A DNA stretch of 51,120 nt from Candidatus Omnitrophota bacterium. Lineage in GTDB: Bacteria; Ratteibacteria; UBA8468; MWAK01. The position numbers and the translations under genes are program-made. Where the stretch lies: the NCBI GenBank assembly GCA_026387085.1, contig JAPLMK010000065.1, positions 1-51,120 of the forward strand, written 5' to 3'. Shown here piece by piece: positions 1 to 7,315 of this stretch. Under the pieces are notes generated by a model. The model saw only the letters and a program-made list of their open reading frames with translations. It had not been told where the DNA came from and did not search any database. Position 1 is the stretch's first letter. The number at the start of each line of letters is the position of its first letter.

Positions 1-1
1 A

Positions 2-1030
2 ATTACCTTAAGGAAAAGAAAGGTACAGATTGCAGAGGGTAAGTTCCTTGATATCCAGAAGAAAGAGAAGGTTAGGTTCAGCGATTTTGCCCAAACCTAT
101 CTTACAACACACGCAAAGGTCAACAAGCGTTCGTGGAAGAGGGATGCGGATATCATTAAAACCCTGAACCGTTTCTGTAACCAAAAAACCCTTCAGGAAA
201 TTAAATCCTTTACCGTAGATGAGTTTAAACGCAAGCGCTCGGCTCAAGAGGTAAAGCCAGGCACAGTAAATCGGGAACTTGCCTGCCTTAAAACCATCTT
301 ATCTAAAGCCGTTGAATGGGGCAACTTAAAAGAGAACCCAGCAAAAAACGTCAAACTGTTAAAGGTTGATAATATTAGGGTTAGATATTTAGAAATAGAA
401 GAAATAAAGAAGCTATTAGGGTGTTGTTCTGGACGGATTTATACAATCGTTACAGTAGCCCTCAATACAGGAATGCGGAAAGGCGAGATTCTCAACCTCA
501 AGTGGTCAGACGTTGATTTTAGTCGTAAACTGATTTACTTGATGACAACTAAGAGCGGGGAGAAAAGGGAAGTACCTATAAACGATAACGTGTTTAACGT
601 ACTTTTCAAGGTGGGTAAGATTTCGGGGAGTCCTTATATTTTCTGTGGAATTGACGGTCATCCATTTAAGGATATTAAAACCTCGTTTCATACAGCCATA
701 AAGAAGTCTGAAATTAAAGGCTTCACCTTCCACGACCTGCGTCATACCTTTGCCAGCCACCATGTTATGATGGGTACAGATCTTAAAACCGTCCAGGAAC
801 TCATGGGACATAAAACCATCCAGATGACCCTACGGTATGCTCACCTATCTCCAAACCATAAGAAGACTGCGGTAGATAGATTTGCTTCTCAGATGGACAC
901 TATTTGGACACCAGAGGTAAAAAGCGGTAAGTCAGAAAACGTGGAGACCGTTGATAGAGTAAGGAGCCGCCTGAGGGATTTGAACCCCCGACCTGAGCAT
1001 TACAAATGCCCTGCTCTACCACTGAGCTAA
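2..1030 (+). CDS. Tyrosine site-specific recombinase (integrase), 5' end outside window
   Basis: Catalyses integration and excision of a mobile element by strand exchange through a covalent tyrosine-DNA link. The frame is open from base 2 with no stop, so the N-terminus lies left of the window and the first internal ATG (473) is not the real start. The visible 342 residues hold an N-terminal SAM-like core-binding domain (about residues 20-115) and the catalytic domain. The catalytic set is visible: Arg in TGMRKGE, Lys in TKSGEK, HxxR in HDLRH, His in GHKT and the Tyr nucleophile in RYAHLSP. The last roughly 22 residues (RLRDLNPRPEHYK and on) are read antisense through tRNA-Thr, and the stop lies inside the tRNA. 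The gene is more AT-rich than its neighbours, consistent with transfer. The rest of the element would lie to the left. Confidence 0.93.
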   Translation: MTLRKRKVQIAEGKFLDIQKKEKVRFSDFAQTYLTTHAKVNKRSWKRDADIIKTLNRFCNQKTLQEIKSFTVDEFKRKRSAQEVKPGTVNRELACLKTILSKAVEWGNLKENPAKNVKLLKVDNIRVRYLEIEEIKKLLGCCSGRIYTIVTVALNTGMRKGEILNLKWSDVDFSRKLIYLMTTKSGEKREVPINDNVFNVLFKVGKISGSPYIFCGIDGHPFKDIKTSFHTAIKKSEIKGFTFHDLRHTFASHHVMMGTDLKTVQELMGHKTIQMTLRYAHLSPNHKKTAVDRFASQMDTIWTPEVKSGKSENVETVDRVRSRLRDLNPRPEHYKCPALPLS

Positions 1031-1036
1031 GGCGGC
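965..1036 (-). tRNA. tRNA-Thr (anticodon TGT)
   Basis: Reading the minus strand from 1036, a 7-bp acceptor stem (GCCGCCT with AGGCGGC), a GCTC/GAGC D stem, an anticodon stem GGGCA/TGCTC with loop TTTGTAA (anticodon TGT) and a T arm with TTCAAAT form a full cloverleaf. The discriminator is T and CCA is not fully encoded. The integrase runs antisense into its 3' half, marking it as the attachment site of the element to the left. The aroD frame, on the same strand, ends inside its 5' half. Confidence 0.95.
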
Positions 1037-1795
1037 GAAATATTTAATTGACGTGCGTTGAAAGGATTTTGCTGACCTATTCAGGCATAGAACCGCCGTA
1101 AATAATGTCTTCATGTCCGGCTGGCCCGGGGCGGTCTTCACCGAGAGCGAGGCATAAACCAGAACCGAACCAAAGAGCGGCGCGGCAATCCGGGAAAGGG
1201 CGCTTCCTTTACCCATCCCGACGGCACAAATAAGATGGCTTTTGGAAAAGAGATTACCGAACGCAAGCAAACGAATAGCTTCTTTAGGGCTTTCGATAAG
1301 CGCTGCGACTTTAAAAATATCCGCGCCCAGATTTTTAGCCCGGCCCATCTTTTCGTAAAGGGTCTTATCCGGCGGAAGCCGGCGGAAGTTATGGTAGGAA
1401 CCGATAACCGGTTTTTTGGCTCTTTTGGCTAACCGGATTATTTTTCCGGCGACCGGAGAACCTATCTCTACATCCACCGCATCAATTAGCGGGACAAGCG
1501 CCTCAAAAAAAGGTAAGCGGTTTTCATCCGGCAACATTCCCGGCGCCGGAGCCTCGCTCTCTTCCGGCCGACGGATGGTCAAAATAAGCGGTTTTTTGGT
1601 CTTCTGTTTTATGCCGCGGATGAATGCCCGGCTCTCTTCAATCTCCGGCTTCAACCCCTTCTCCCAAACATGGTCAAGCCGTATCTCCAGGACATCGGCC
1701 AGATTCCAATCAGCCTTTTCCCAGCCCTGGTCCGCCACCACTCCCACCAGCGCCGGCTTGCCCGGCTTAACCGCTCTTCCGCCAATCTTAATCAT
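1016..1795 (-). CDS. aroD: 3-dehydroquinate dehydratase, type I (AroD)
   Basis: Dehydrates 3-dehydroquinate to 3-dehydroshikimate in the shikimate pathway through a Schiff base. Class I signatures: EIRLD (37-41), TIRRPE, VDVEI, IGSYHNF with catalytic His135, DIFKVAAL with Schiff-base Lys162, and the C-terminal APGQPDM substrate loop. At 259 residues it is slightly longer than usual: about 20 residues after the expected end run on until a TAG within the D arm of tRNA-Thr. A promoter (TTGTAA, 17 bp, TATAAT) lies at the end of the preceding DUF362 gene and would start transcription about 3 nt before the ATG. No Shine-Dalgarno is visible. Confidence 0.92.
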   Translation of the reverse strand: MIKIGGRAVKPGKPALVGVVADQGWEKADWNLADVLEIRLDHVWEKGLKPEIEESRAFIRGIKQKTKKPLILTIRRPEESEAPAPGMLPDENRLPFFEALVPLIDAVDVEIGSPVAGKIIRLAKRAKKPVIGSYHNFRRLPPDKTLYEKMGRAKNLGADIFKVAALIESPKEAIRLLAFGNLFSKSHLICAVGMGKGSALSRIAAPLFGSVLVYASLSVKTAPGQPDMKTLFTAVLCLNRSAKSFQRTSIKYFAALAQW

Positions 1796-1804
1796 TTGTT
1801 CTAA

Positions 1805-1833
1805 ATTATATACGATATCCAGGCAGATTACAA
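1805..1833 (-). promoter_or_regulatory. Candidate aroD promoter (nearly leaderless)
   Basis: On the minus strand TTGTAA (1828-1833) and TATAAT (1805-1810) are separated by 17 bp. The expected start of transcription is about 3 nt before the aroD ATG at 1795. The -35 matches consensus at 4 of 6 bases. Confidence 0.5.
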
Positions 1834-2961
1834 AGACGGAACTTTCAGGCGGCGCCAGCGCCGCATCAAAAATGGCTGAGATGATTTTATCGCTTTATGC
1901 GGACACATCTCAAAACAACAGAAGCAACTAATACAGTGCCGGCGCCGGAACATCACCCTGCCTTTTTTGATAAATGCGGCCTTCGGTTGAGACGGACAGA
2001 TATCCTGACAGTTACCGCACAACTTACAGGCCGGCGGCGCGCTGAAAACCGGCACCGGAACCACCAGATATTTCAAGACCTTTTTTAACCCGGCCGGAAG
2101 AGGGATGGTGCTCAAAACCGATTCCATCTTTGACGGCGGGTCAAAAACAACCTTCGCCATCTCACCCAGGTTTATCACCTCGGCGGCCGGGTAACTAAGC
2201 TGTTCTTTAAGATACGGCACCAGCGCGGGGGAAAGAGAAACCGCCTTCATCGACTCGATGTCCAGCGCCGCGCAATCCTGCGAAGCAGACAGAAAACCGG
2301 CCGGTTTCGCTTTGCCCCTTGAAGACGGACCTTCACCCTCCATGCCAACCACCGCGTCCATAAAGCCGAGCCGGGGCTTAACCGCATCGTGGACGTCAAG
2401 AAAGAAACAGCTTAATCGTTCTGCCTCGGCAAAACGCAAATGATATTCCGACTTCAGCATACCGGGCAAGCATCCATACAAATTCTTAACGCATCCGGTA
2501 AAATAAAACTGGCAGTGGGTTTTGAGTTTTGCCGCGGAAATCACCGCGTCAAAATCCCTTAACTCGGCGGCAACCGGCACGCTCTTTACCATCCGGCCTT
2601 CGGGGAGTAAAACCGGTTGGGGCCTGGTAAACTCCACAACCGAAACACCCATCTTTTTCAGCGGCGCGCCCAACCCTTTCCGGGCAATACAGGCGGTCAG
2701 GGTACCGATGCCCGGGCTCTCGCCGATTGCTACTTGGCAACCCAGGTCCAGTAACAGGCGGCACAGGGCAAGCAGTACCTGAGAATTGGTTGTGGTCGGG
2801 TTTTCGTCTCCGGAGGGTAAAAGAAAGTTTGGCTTTATCAGTACTTTTTCCGTGCGCCGGAAAAGATGGTGAACTCCCAGCGTTTCAAAAATTCTCTGCG
2901 TCGCAGCAAGCACTTCAACCGGCACATACGTCCGGCACTCCGCAAAAACAACTTTACTCAT
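1828..2961 (-). CDS. DUF362 domain protein with C-terminal 2x[4Fe-4S] ferredoxin
   Basis: A DUF362 domain (about residues 1-280) is followed by two cysteine clusters typical of bacterial ferredoxins (CKLCGNCQDICP and CISCFCCFEMCP), which should hold two [4Fe-4S] clusters. Proteins of this architecture are common in anaerobes but their reaction is unknown. Family signatures are VLIKPN, GESPG, KLKTH and GCVKNLYGC. The frame is open to an ATG at 3024, but those extra 21 residues fall in a REP-like repeat, so the ATG at 2961 (MSKVVFAE) is preferred; it gives 377 residues. There is no clear Shine-Dalgarno at either site. Cytoplasmic, with no signal peptide. Confidence 0.85.
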   Translation of the reverse strand: MSKVVFAECRTYVPVEVLAATQRIFETLGVHHLFRRTEKVLIKPNFLLPSGDENPTTTNSQVLLALCRLLLDLGCQVAIGESPGIGTLTACIARKGLGAPLKKMGVSVVEFTRPQPVLLPEGRMVKSVPVAAELRDFDAVISAAKLKTHCQFYFTGCVKNLYGCLPGMLKSEYHLRFAEAERLSCFFLDVHDAVKPRLGFMDAVVGMEGEGPSSRGKAKPAGFLSASQDCAALDIESMKAVSLSPALVPYLKEQLSYPAAEVINLGEMAKVVFDPPSKMESVLSTIPLPAGLKKVLKYLVVPVPVFSAPPACKLCGNCQDICPSQPKAAFIKKGRVMFRRRHCISCFCCFEMCPHKAIKSSQPFLMRRWRRLKVPSL

Positions 2962-2999
2962 GAAATTTATTATTGATAATATTGGTTTTGGGTATTTAC

Positions 3000-3077
3000 G
3001 GGCGGGACGTAACCCCGCCCACACAAAAACTAATACCGTATTTTGCTTTGTGTAGGGGAGGGGTTACATCCCCTCCC
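3000..3077. repeat. REP doublet (REPIN-like) downstream of the RAYT gene
   Basis: Two GC-rich hairpins face each other. GGGCGGG/CCCGCCC (3000-3020) is followed by ACACAAA, and TTGTGTA is followed by GGGAGGGG-TTACAT-CCCCTCCC (3056-3077). The hairpin-plus-tail units are inverted relative to one another, as in REPINs. A third unit lies on the other side of the RAYT gene. Confidence 0.75.
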
Positions 3078-3084
3078 AATTAAA

Positions 3085-3543
3085 TTATAACCACACGTGC
3101 CAACGATACTGGTAATTTCCCTTTTCTGCAACTGACCCGGCGCGTATCGGATTTTCATAAATATACCTTGCCACAACATTCACCTGTTCTTCCCGGCGCA
3201 ATGCGTGGTCGTAAAAACTCCTCTGCCAGAGCTTATCTTTGTAGCCGACATCATAAACAATTTTTTGAGTAAACCTTTTCCACCTGCTGATTAAATCGAT
3301 CAAATTTTTATTCTTCACACCGATAAGTAAATGTAAATGGTCAGACATTAAACAAACAGCCATTAAATCAGTCTCTGTTGAAAAAATGCCGTCTTTTGCG
3401 GCTGACCATACCACATCGGCTAAGTTTTTATTTAAAAAAATTTGTTTATTGCTGAACGCACAGATGGTTATCGAAAATATTCTGCCCGGCTCTTCATAGA
3501 TAATGCGTTCAAGGCGAATATTTTTTCTGGATTTTAGTGTCAT
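3085..3543 (-). CDS. REP-associated tyrosine transposase (RAYT, Y1_Tnp / IS200-like)
   Basis: HUH single-strand nuclease of the Y1 transposase group, thought to spread REP hairpins. The 152-residue protein has the metal-binding HxH motif (DHLHLL, about 88-93) and the nucleophile region VARYIYENPIRAG (about 125-137) diagnostic of RAYTs. It is bounded by GC-rich hairpins with an ACACAAA tail on both sides (3000-3077 and 3558-3587). These are its presumed substrates. It is a single full-length copy with no classical IS ends, so probably domesticated. Confidence 0.88.
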   Translation of the reverse strand: MTLKSRKNIRLERIIYEEPGRIFSITICAFSNKQIFLNKNLADVVWSAAKDGIFSTETDLMAVCLMSDHLHLLIGVKNKNLIDLISRWKRFTQKIVYDVGYKDKLWQRSFYDHALRREEQVNVVARYIYENPIRAGSVAEKGNYQYRWHVWL

Positions 3544-3557
3544 ATCTCTGGAGGGGC

Positions 3558-3587
3558 GGGAGGGGACGTAGCCCCTCCCCTACACAA
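3558..3587. repeat. REP-like hairpin upstream of the RAYT gene
   Basis: GGGAGGGG-ACGTAG-CCCCTCCC (8-bp perfect stem, 6-nt loop) followed by CTACACAAA. It is the same unit as in 3000-3077 and sits 15 nt upstream of the RAYT start. Confidence 0.75.
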
Positions 3588-3600
3588 ACAAACCCATTCC

Positions 3601-4257
3601 CTATAATTTGGACTGGGCGAAGGAGAGAGTTAATTTTAGGATTTGCGCTACTTCCGTCCGGGTCAATCCGGCGCCCATCCCGACGTTAAAATATTTTATT
3701 TCGGTAAAAAAATCATCTTCCTGGTGACTATCGGTGTCGATAACCAATTGCCCGCCCAGCCGGCGCCACAAGCCAACCAGATACCCGTTGGCAAGGCAGT
3801 GGCCTTTGCGGGCCGAAACTTCCAGCCGCACGCCCTGTTTTTTGGCAAAGAGAAAGTCCGCCTCAGAGATAAGTCCCGGGTGCGCCAGAATGTCGATGCC
3901 GGATTCCAGCGCCTTGCGGTTTGTGCCGGGAACCACTGGTTCTGCCAGAGATTCTCCGTGAACCAAAACTATTTTGGCGCCCAGTTTCCGCGCCTCCTTC
4001 ACCAGTTCCTTGATAGAACCGACCGGAGGATGGGTAATTTCCGCGCCCGGAATAACCCTGATCTCCTTCACCTGGCGGTTAATCTCCGCAACCGCTTTAA
4101 CCACCTCCGGCACTACCCGGCTGATATTGGAAGTATCAACGTGATCGGTAATCGCCAGCACCGCGTAACCTTTCACCTGCGCCCGGCGCGCCAGTTCCAT
4201 CGGAAAATAAACGCCGTCGGAAAGAAGCGAGTGGACGTGCAAATCTACCAGTTTCAT
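3601..4257 (-). CDS. PHP domain phosphoesterase
   Basis: Metal-dependent phosphoesterase of the PHP superfamily, close to histidinol phosphatase / YcdX-like proteins. The substrate cannot be read from sequence. Motifs in order, all metal-ligand regions: DLHVHSLLSDG near the N-terminus, ITDHVD, GAEITH, LVHGES, LAHPG and DTDSH near the C-terminus. The ATG at 4257 is chosen because AAAGG lies 6 nt before it; an ATG two codons earlier (4263) directly abuts that site. The protein has 218 residues and no signal peptide. It follows asp23 on the same strand. Confidence 0.87.
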   Translation of the reverse strand: MKLVDLHVHSLLSDGVYFPMELARRAQVKGYAVLAITDHVDTSNISRVVPEVVKAVAEINRQVKEIRVIPGAEITHPPVGSIKELVKEARKLGAKIVLVHGESLAEPVVPGTNRKALESGIDILAHPGLISEADFLFAKKQGVRLEVSARKGHCLANGYLVGLWRRLGGQLVIDTDSHQEDDFFTEIKYFNVGMGAGLTRTEVAQILKLTLSFAQSKL

Positions 4258-4300
4258 GTTCATCCTTTTTGCGGGAGAGAATATGGCCCCTCCCTTGCGG

Positions 4301-4319
4301 GCGACCCGGTAAGGGTCGC
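4301..4319. repeat. Small GC-rich hairpin between PHP gene and asp23
   Basis: GCGACCC-GGTAA-GGGTCGC, a perfect 7-bp stem with a 5-nt loop and no T run on the minus strand, so more likely an intergenic palindrome than a terminator. Confidence 0.5.
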
Positions 4320-4325
4320 GCCACG

Positions 4326-4679
4326 TTATGGTTTTGACGCTTCTGTTTTCAGGTTACGCACCTCTACGTCAACCTTCATCACCTTCATGCCGGTCATCGC
4401 CTCAACCGCCTCTTTAACCGATTTCTGAACCTCCCAGGCCAGCTGGGGGATGTCACTGCCGTAAGCCACCTCCAGAGAAAGTTCAAAGAAAATTCCGCCC
4501 TCTTTCACTTTTACTTTCACCGAATGCTGGGGCGCGGCCCGGCCGAACAGTTCCGCGATTCCGCCGATCAGGCCCGGGATGATACGGGTAACGCCGGAAA
4601 CCTTGCCGGCCGCGGTGGCCGCGATCGCCGAGAGAACTTCGTGCTCAATCTTCAGGTTACCGAAAGATTCTTTAGCCAT
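4326..4679 (-). CDS. Asp23/Gls24 family protein (DUF322)
   Basis: Small cytoplasmic protein of the alkaline-shock/Gls24 family, linked in Firmicutes to envelope stress. 117 residues with the family pattern: an N-terminal HEVLSAIAATAAGKVSGV segment, a central VKVKEGGIFFELSLEVAYG strand pair, and a helix ending in MTGMKVMKVDVEVRNL. It starts one nucleotide after the accC stop (TAA-A-ATG), so it is coupled to the acetyl-CoA carboxylase genes. The order accB-accC-asp23 is also common in Firmicutes. Confidence 0.88.
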   Translation of the reverse strand: MAKESFGNLKIEHEVLSAIAATAAGKVSGVTRIIPGLIGGIAELFGRAAPQHSVKVKVKEGGIFFELSLEVAYGSDIPQLAWEVQKSVKEAVEAMTGMKVMKVDVEVRNLKTEASKP

Positions 4680-4680
4680 T

Positions 4681-6039
4681 TTATTTAGGAAGTTGCTCCT
4701 TCTCTAAAAAAGTTTCAATCAGTCCGACGTAATATTTCCCGCTCAGGAAACCGGCGTGGTCCAAGAGACGCTGGTACAGCGGAGCCGTCGTCTTCACCCC
4801 GGATATTTCCAGTTCCATCAAAGCGCGGCGCATCCGGCTTAAGGCCTCCGGGCGGTCTTTCCCCCGGACAATTAACTTACCGATAAGCGAATCGTAAAAG
4901 GGCGGCACCGTATATCCGGCATAAATATGACTGTCAAAACGAACGCCCGGCCCGGAAGGAACGCAGAGTTTTTCAATCTTTCCCGGGCTGGGCCGAAAGT
5001 TATGGTCCGGGTCTTCCGCGTTAATCCGGCATTCGATCGCCGCTCCGCGTATCTGAACCTGGCGCTGGGAAAAAGAGAGCCGCTCCCCGTTGGCGATGCG
5101 GAGCTGTTCCTTGATAATATCCACGCCAGTCACTTCTTCGGTCACCGGATGCTCCACCTGAATCCGGGTATTCATCTCCATGAAATAGATGTGGAGCTGA
5201 TCGTCTACCAGGAACTCTATCGTGCCGGCGCCCCGGTAGTTGATATGTTTTACCAGACGGCGCGCATAGCCGCAAAGCCGGCGCCGCATCCTGGGGTTGA
5301 CTACCGGCGAAGGCGCCTCTTCAATCAATTTCTGGTGCCGGCGCTGCAGGGAACAGTCCCGCTCACCCAACGCCACCACCCGGCCGTAATTATCGGCCAT
5401 AATTTGAACTTCGATGTGCCGGGGGCGCTCAATATACTTCTCTAAATATACATCCGGATTATCGAAAGCGGCCTGGGCTTCGTTCTGGCAGGCATCCAGA
5501 GACGGCAACAGTTCCTTCGCCTCCCGCACAATCCGCATTCCGCGTCCGCCGCCGCCGCCGGACGCCTTCAGAATTATCGGAAAACCAACCTTCCGGGCCA
5601 GACGCACCGCTTCCTCTTTGGTTCTGAGCGGTGAAATGGTGCCGGGCAAAATCGGGACCTTAACCTGGGCGGCGTTGCGCCGGGCCGTTGCCTTGTCACC
5701 CATCAGCCGGATATTTTCGGCAGTCGGACCGATAAAGGTTATGCCGCTGTCCTCGCAAATTTCCGCAAAGAACGCGTTTTCGGACAAAAACCCGTAGCCG
5801 GGATGGACCGCGTCGCAACCGGTAACTTCCAAAGCGGAAAGGATGGAGGGGATATTAAGATAGCTCTCCAGGCTGGAGGCCGGACCGATGCAAATTTTTT
5901 CCCGGGCCACCCGCACCGTCAGGCTCTCCCGGTCCGCCTCGGAAAAAGCGATAACGCAGGGAATGTCTAATTCCGTGCAGGCGCGCCAAATGCGCAGGGC
6001 AATCTCGCCCCGGTTGGCGATAAGCACCTTTTTAATCAT
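4681..6039 (-). CDS. accC: Biotin carboxylase subunit of acetyl-CoA carboxylase (AccC)
   Basis: ATP-dependent carboxylation of the biotin on AccB, the first half-reaction of malonyl-CoA synthesis. 452 residues, the normal length. Visible: N-terminal KKVLIANRGEIALR, HPGYGFLSENA, ATP-grasp Lys158 in ILKAS, the flexible glycine loop GGGGGRGM (161-168), and the metal/biotin region EMNTRIQVEHPVTE. It lies downstream of accB (gap 150 nt, containing a palindromic repeat) and 1 nt upstream of asp23. AccD is encoded separately at 22.2 kb; AccA is not in the window. Confidence 0.97.
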   Translation of the reverse strand: MIKKVLIANRGEIALRIWRACTELDIPCVIAFSEADRESLTVRVAREKICIGPASSLESYLNIPSILSALEVTGCDAVHPGYGFLSENAFFAEICEDSGITFIGPTAENIRLMGDKATARRNAAQVKVPILPGTISPLRTKEEAVRLARKVGFPIILKASGGGGGRGMRIVREAKELLPSLDACQNEAQAAFDNPDVYLEKYIERPRHIEVQIMADNYGRVVALGERDCSLQRRHQKLIEEAPSPVVNPRMRRRLCGYARRLVKHINYRGAGTIEFLVDDQLHIYFMEMNTRIQVEHPVTEEVTGVDIIKEQLRIANGERLSFSQRQVQIRGAAIECRINAEDPDHNFRPSPGKIEKLCVPSGPGVRFDSHIYAGYTVPPFYDSLIGKLIVRGKDRPEALSRMRRALMELEISGVKTTAPLYQRLLDHAGFLSGKYYVGLIETFLEKEQLPK

Positions 6040-6118
6040 ACGTTATTTCGCAGAAAAATAGTATGCTGCCGGTCCGAATTCGATCGTCAGAGCAAGGCAC
6101 CCAAGGATGAGACAAGGA

Positions 6119-6136
6119 GGCGTACTGATGTACGCC
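6119..6136. repeat. Palindrome in the accB-accC spacer
   Basis: GGCGTAC-TGAT-GTACGCC is a perfect 7-bp hairpin within the 150-nt spacer. The surrounding block (about 6065-6170) contains further short inverted segments and no gene, and resembles a dispersed intergenic repeat inserted between two genes that are normally nearly adjacent. Confidence 0.55.
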
Positions 6137-6189
6137 GACGCAGCCGAAGACGCAGGTAACGATGCTATGCGATTGAAAGCGAACCGGTA

Positions 6190-6642
6190 TCACGGTTTTT
6201 CAATCAGGAAAAGAACCTGCCCGAATTCCACTATTTTACCGTTTTCGATTTTAATTTCAAAAACTTTTCCGTTAACTTCGCTCTTAATTTCATTCATCAC
6301 CTTCATCGCTTCCACGATGCAAAGAGTGTCGCCGACCTTAACCTCCTGGCCGACCTCCACAAAGGGCGCGGCGCCGGGAGCCGAAGCCCGGTAGATGGTG
6401 CCCACCAACGGAGAGGTTACCGAAACCGTATTCTTATTCACGGCCGGTTCCGGCGCTGCTTTCGAATGTAATCCGGCTGCGGGTTCACCCGCCGAAACTT
6501 TAGCGAAGGCGGCCGCAGAGACCAGATTCTCGGCGCCCTCCTTCACCAGATACAACTTGAAGTCCGGTTTTTCCACGGAAAGAATAAGCAGGCCATGCGC
6601 TTTCATAAAATCGGCAAATGACTTCAACTCTTCCGTTTTCAT
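6190..6642 (-). CDS. accB: Biotin carboxyl carrier protein of acetyl-CoA carboxylase (AccB)
   Basis: Carries carboxybiotin between AccC and the AccAD transferase. The biotinyl domain is C-terminal with the EAMKVMNE motif (biotinylated Lys114 in this numbering). It is preceded by an Ala/Pro-rich linker and an N-terminal helix with TEELKSFADFM. A TTG two codons upstream could also be read, but ATG 6642 has AAAGGA about 6 nt before it. 150 residues, usual for BCCP. Confidence 0.95.
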   Translation of the reverse strand: MKTEELKSFADFMKAHGLLILSVEKPDFKLYLVKEGAENLVSAAAFAKVSAGEPAAGLHSKAAPEPAVNKNTVSVTSPLVGTIYRASAPGAAPFVEVGQEVKVGDTLCIVEAMKVMNEIKSEVNGKVFEIKIENGKIVEFGQVLFLIEKP

Positions 6643-6666
6643 AAGCAATCCTTTTGACAGACAAGA

Positions 6667-6734
6667 CCCTGTTAAACTAAGTCCTGTTTAACGGGGCGCG
6701 ACGCCCATCCTACAATACGTCGGATAAATCCGAC
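6667..6734. repeat. Two inverted repeats between efp and accB
   Basis: CCCTGTTAAAC (6667-6677) pairs with GTTTAACGGGG (6686-6696), an 11-bp stem with one G-T pair. GTCGGAT-AA-ATCCGAC (6719-6734) is a perfect 7-bp hairpin. Neither is followed by a T tract on the minus strand. The spacer of about 100 nt contains no gene. Confidence 0.5.
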
Positions 6735-6751
6735 CGCTACATTACCGTTTT

Positions 6752-7306
6752 TTACACCCGCGTAACATACTCTCCGGTACGGGTATCAACCTTGATAGTG
6801 TCACCCTCATTAACAAAGAGGGGCACCTGCACCACCGCGCCGGTTTCCAGGGTCGCTGGTTTCCGGGTGGCCTGTACCGTGTCACCCTTAAACCCCGGAT
6901 CCGTCTGGGAAACTTTCAAGTTCGTAAAATCAGAAACCTCCACCCCGATAACCTCCGGACCAGCCATCTTTATCTTGACATCATCGCCTTCCCGAAGAAA
7001 AAGCATCTTGTCTCCCAACGCTTTGACCGGAACCTGCAGTTCTTCCATCGCTTCTTCGTTCAAGAAATATGCATCCGTCTGGTCTTTGTACAGATACCGG
7101 CCGGCTTCATCGCTGATTTTTACCAGCTCAACCTTTTCCGAAGAACGGACTGTCCGCTCGTAACTTCGGTCGGTCTTGACCACGCGCAGTTTGCATTTCA
7201 TGTAGGCCGGTCCCTTGCCCGGCTTCACATGTTGAGCCGACACTACCTCCTGCAGTTCCCCGTCCAGGCGAACGACCATTCCAACCCGCAATTCATTTCC
7301 ATTCAT
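6752..7306 (-). CDS. efp: Translation elongation factor P
   Basis: Enters stalled ribosomes at polyproline stretches and stimulates peptide bond formation. 184 residues with the three OB/KOW-like domains of EF-P. The tip loop reads HVKPGKGPAYMK, so the tip position carries Lys31 with a following GP instead of the common GG/GQ. The C-terminal signature GDTIKVDTRTGEYVTRV is intact. It starts 9 nt after the pheS stop with AAGGGAT as ribosome site. No EpmA, EarP or YmfI-type modification gene is in the window. Confidence 0.96.
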   Translation of the reverse strand: MNGNELRVGMVVRLDGELQEVVSAQHVKPGKGPAYMKCKLRVVKTDRSYERTVRSSEKVELVKISDEAGRYLYKDQTDAYFLNEEAMEELQVPVKALGDKMLFLREGDDVKIKMAGPEVIGVEVSDFTNLKVSQTDPGFKGDTVQATRKPATLETGAVVQVPLFVNEGDTIKVDTRTGEYVTRV

Positions 7307-7315
7307 AGTTATCCC

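Noticed and set aside
473..1030. Integrase taken as starting at the internal ATG 473
   Set aside because: The same frame is open to base 2 and encodes a normal N-terminal core-binding domain, so the gene is only cut by the window edge.
2962..3024. N-terminal extension of the DUF362 gene to ATG 3024
   Set aside because: The added 21 codons lie in a REP-like hairpin and have no family similarity.
3000..3600. A CRISPR array suggested by the repeated GC-rich hairpins
   Set aside because: Only three units in mixed orientation, no regular spacers and no cas genes; the RAYT gene explains them.
3643..4428. 261-codon plus-strand frame opposite the PHP gene
   Set aside because: Composition is that of an antisense frame and the PHP motifs on the minus strand are unambiguous.
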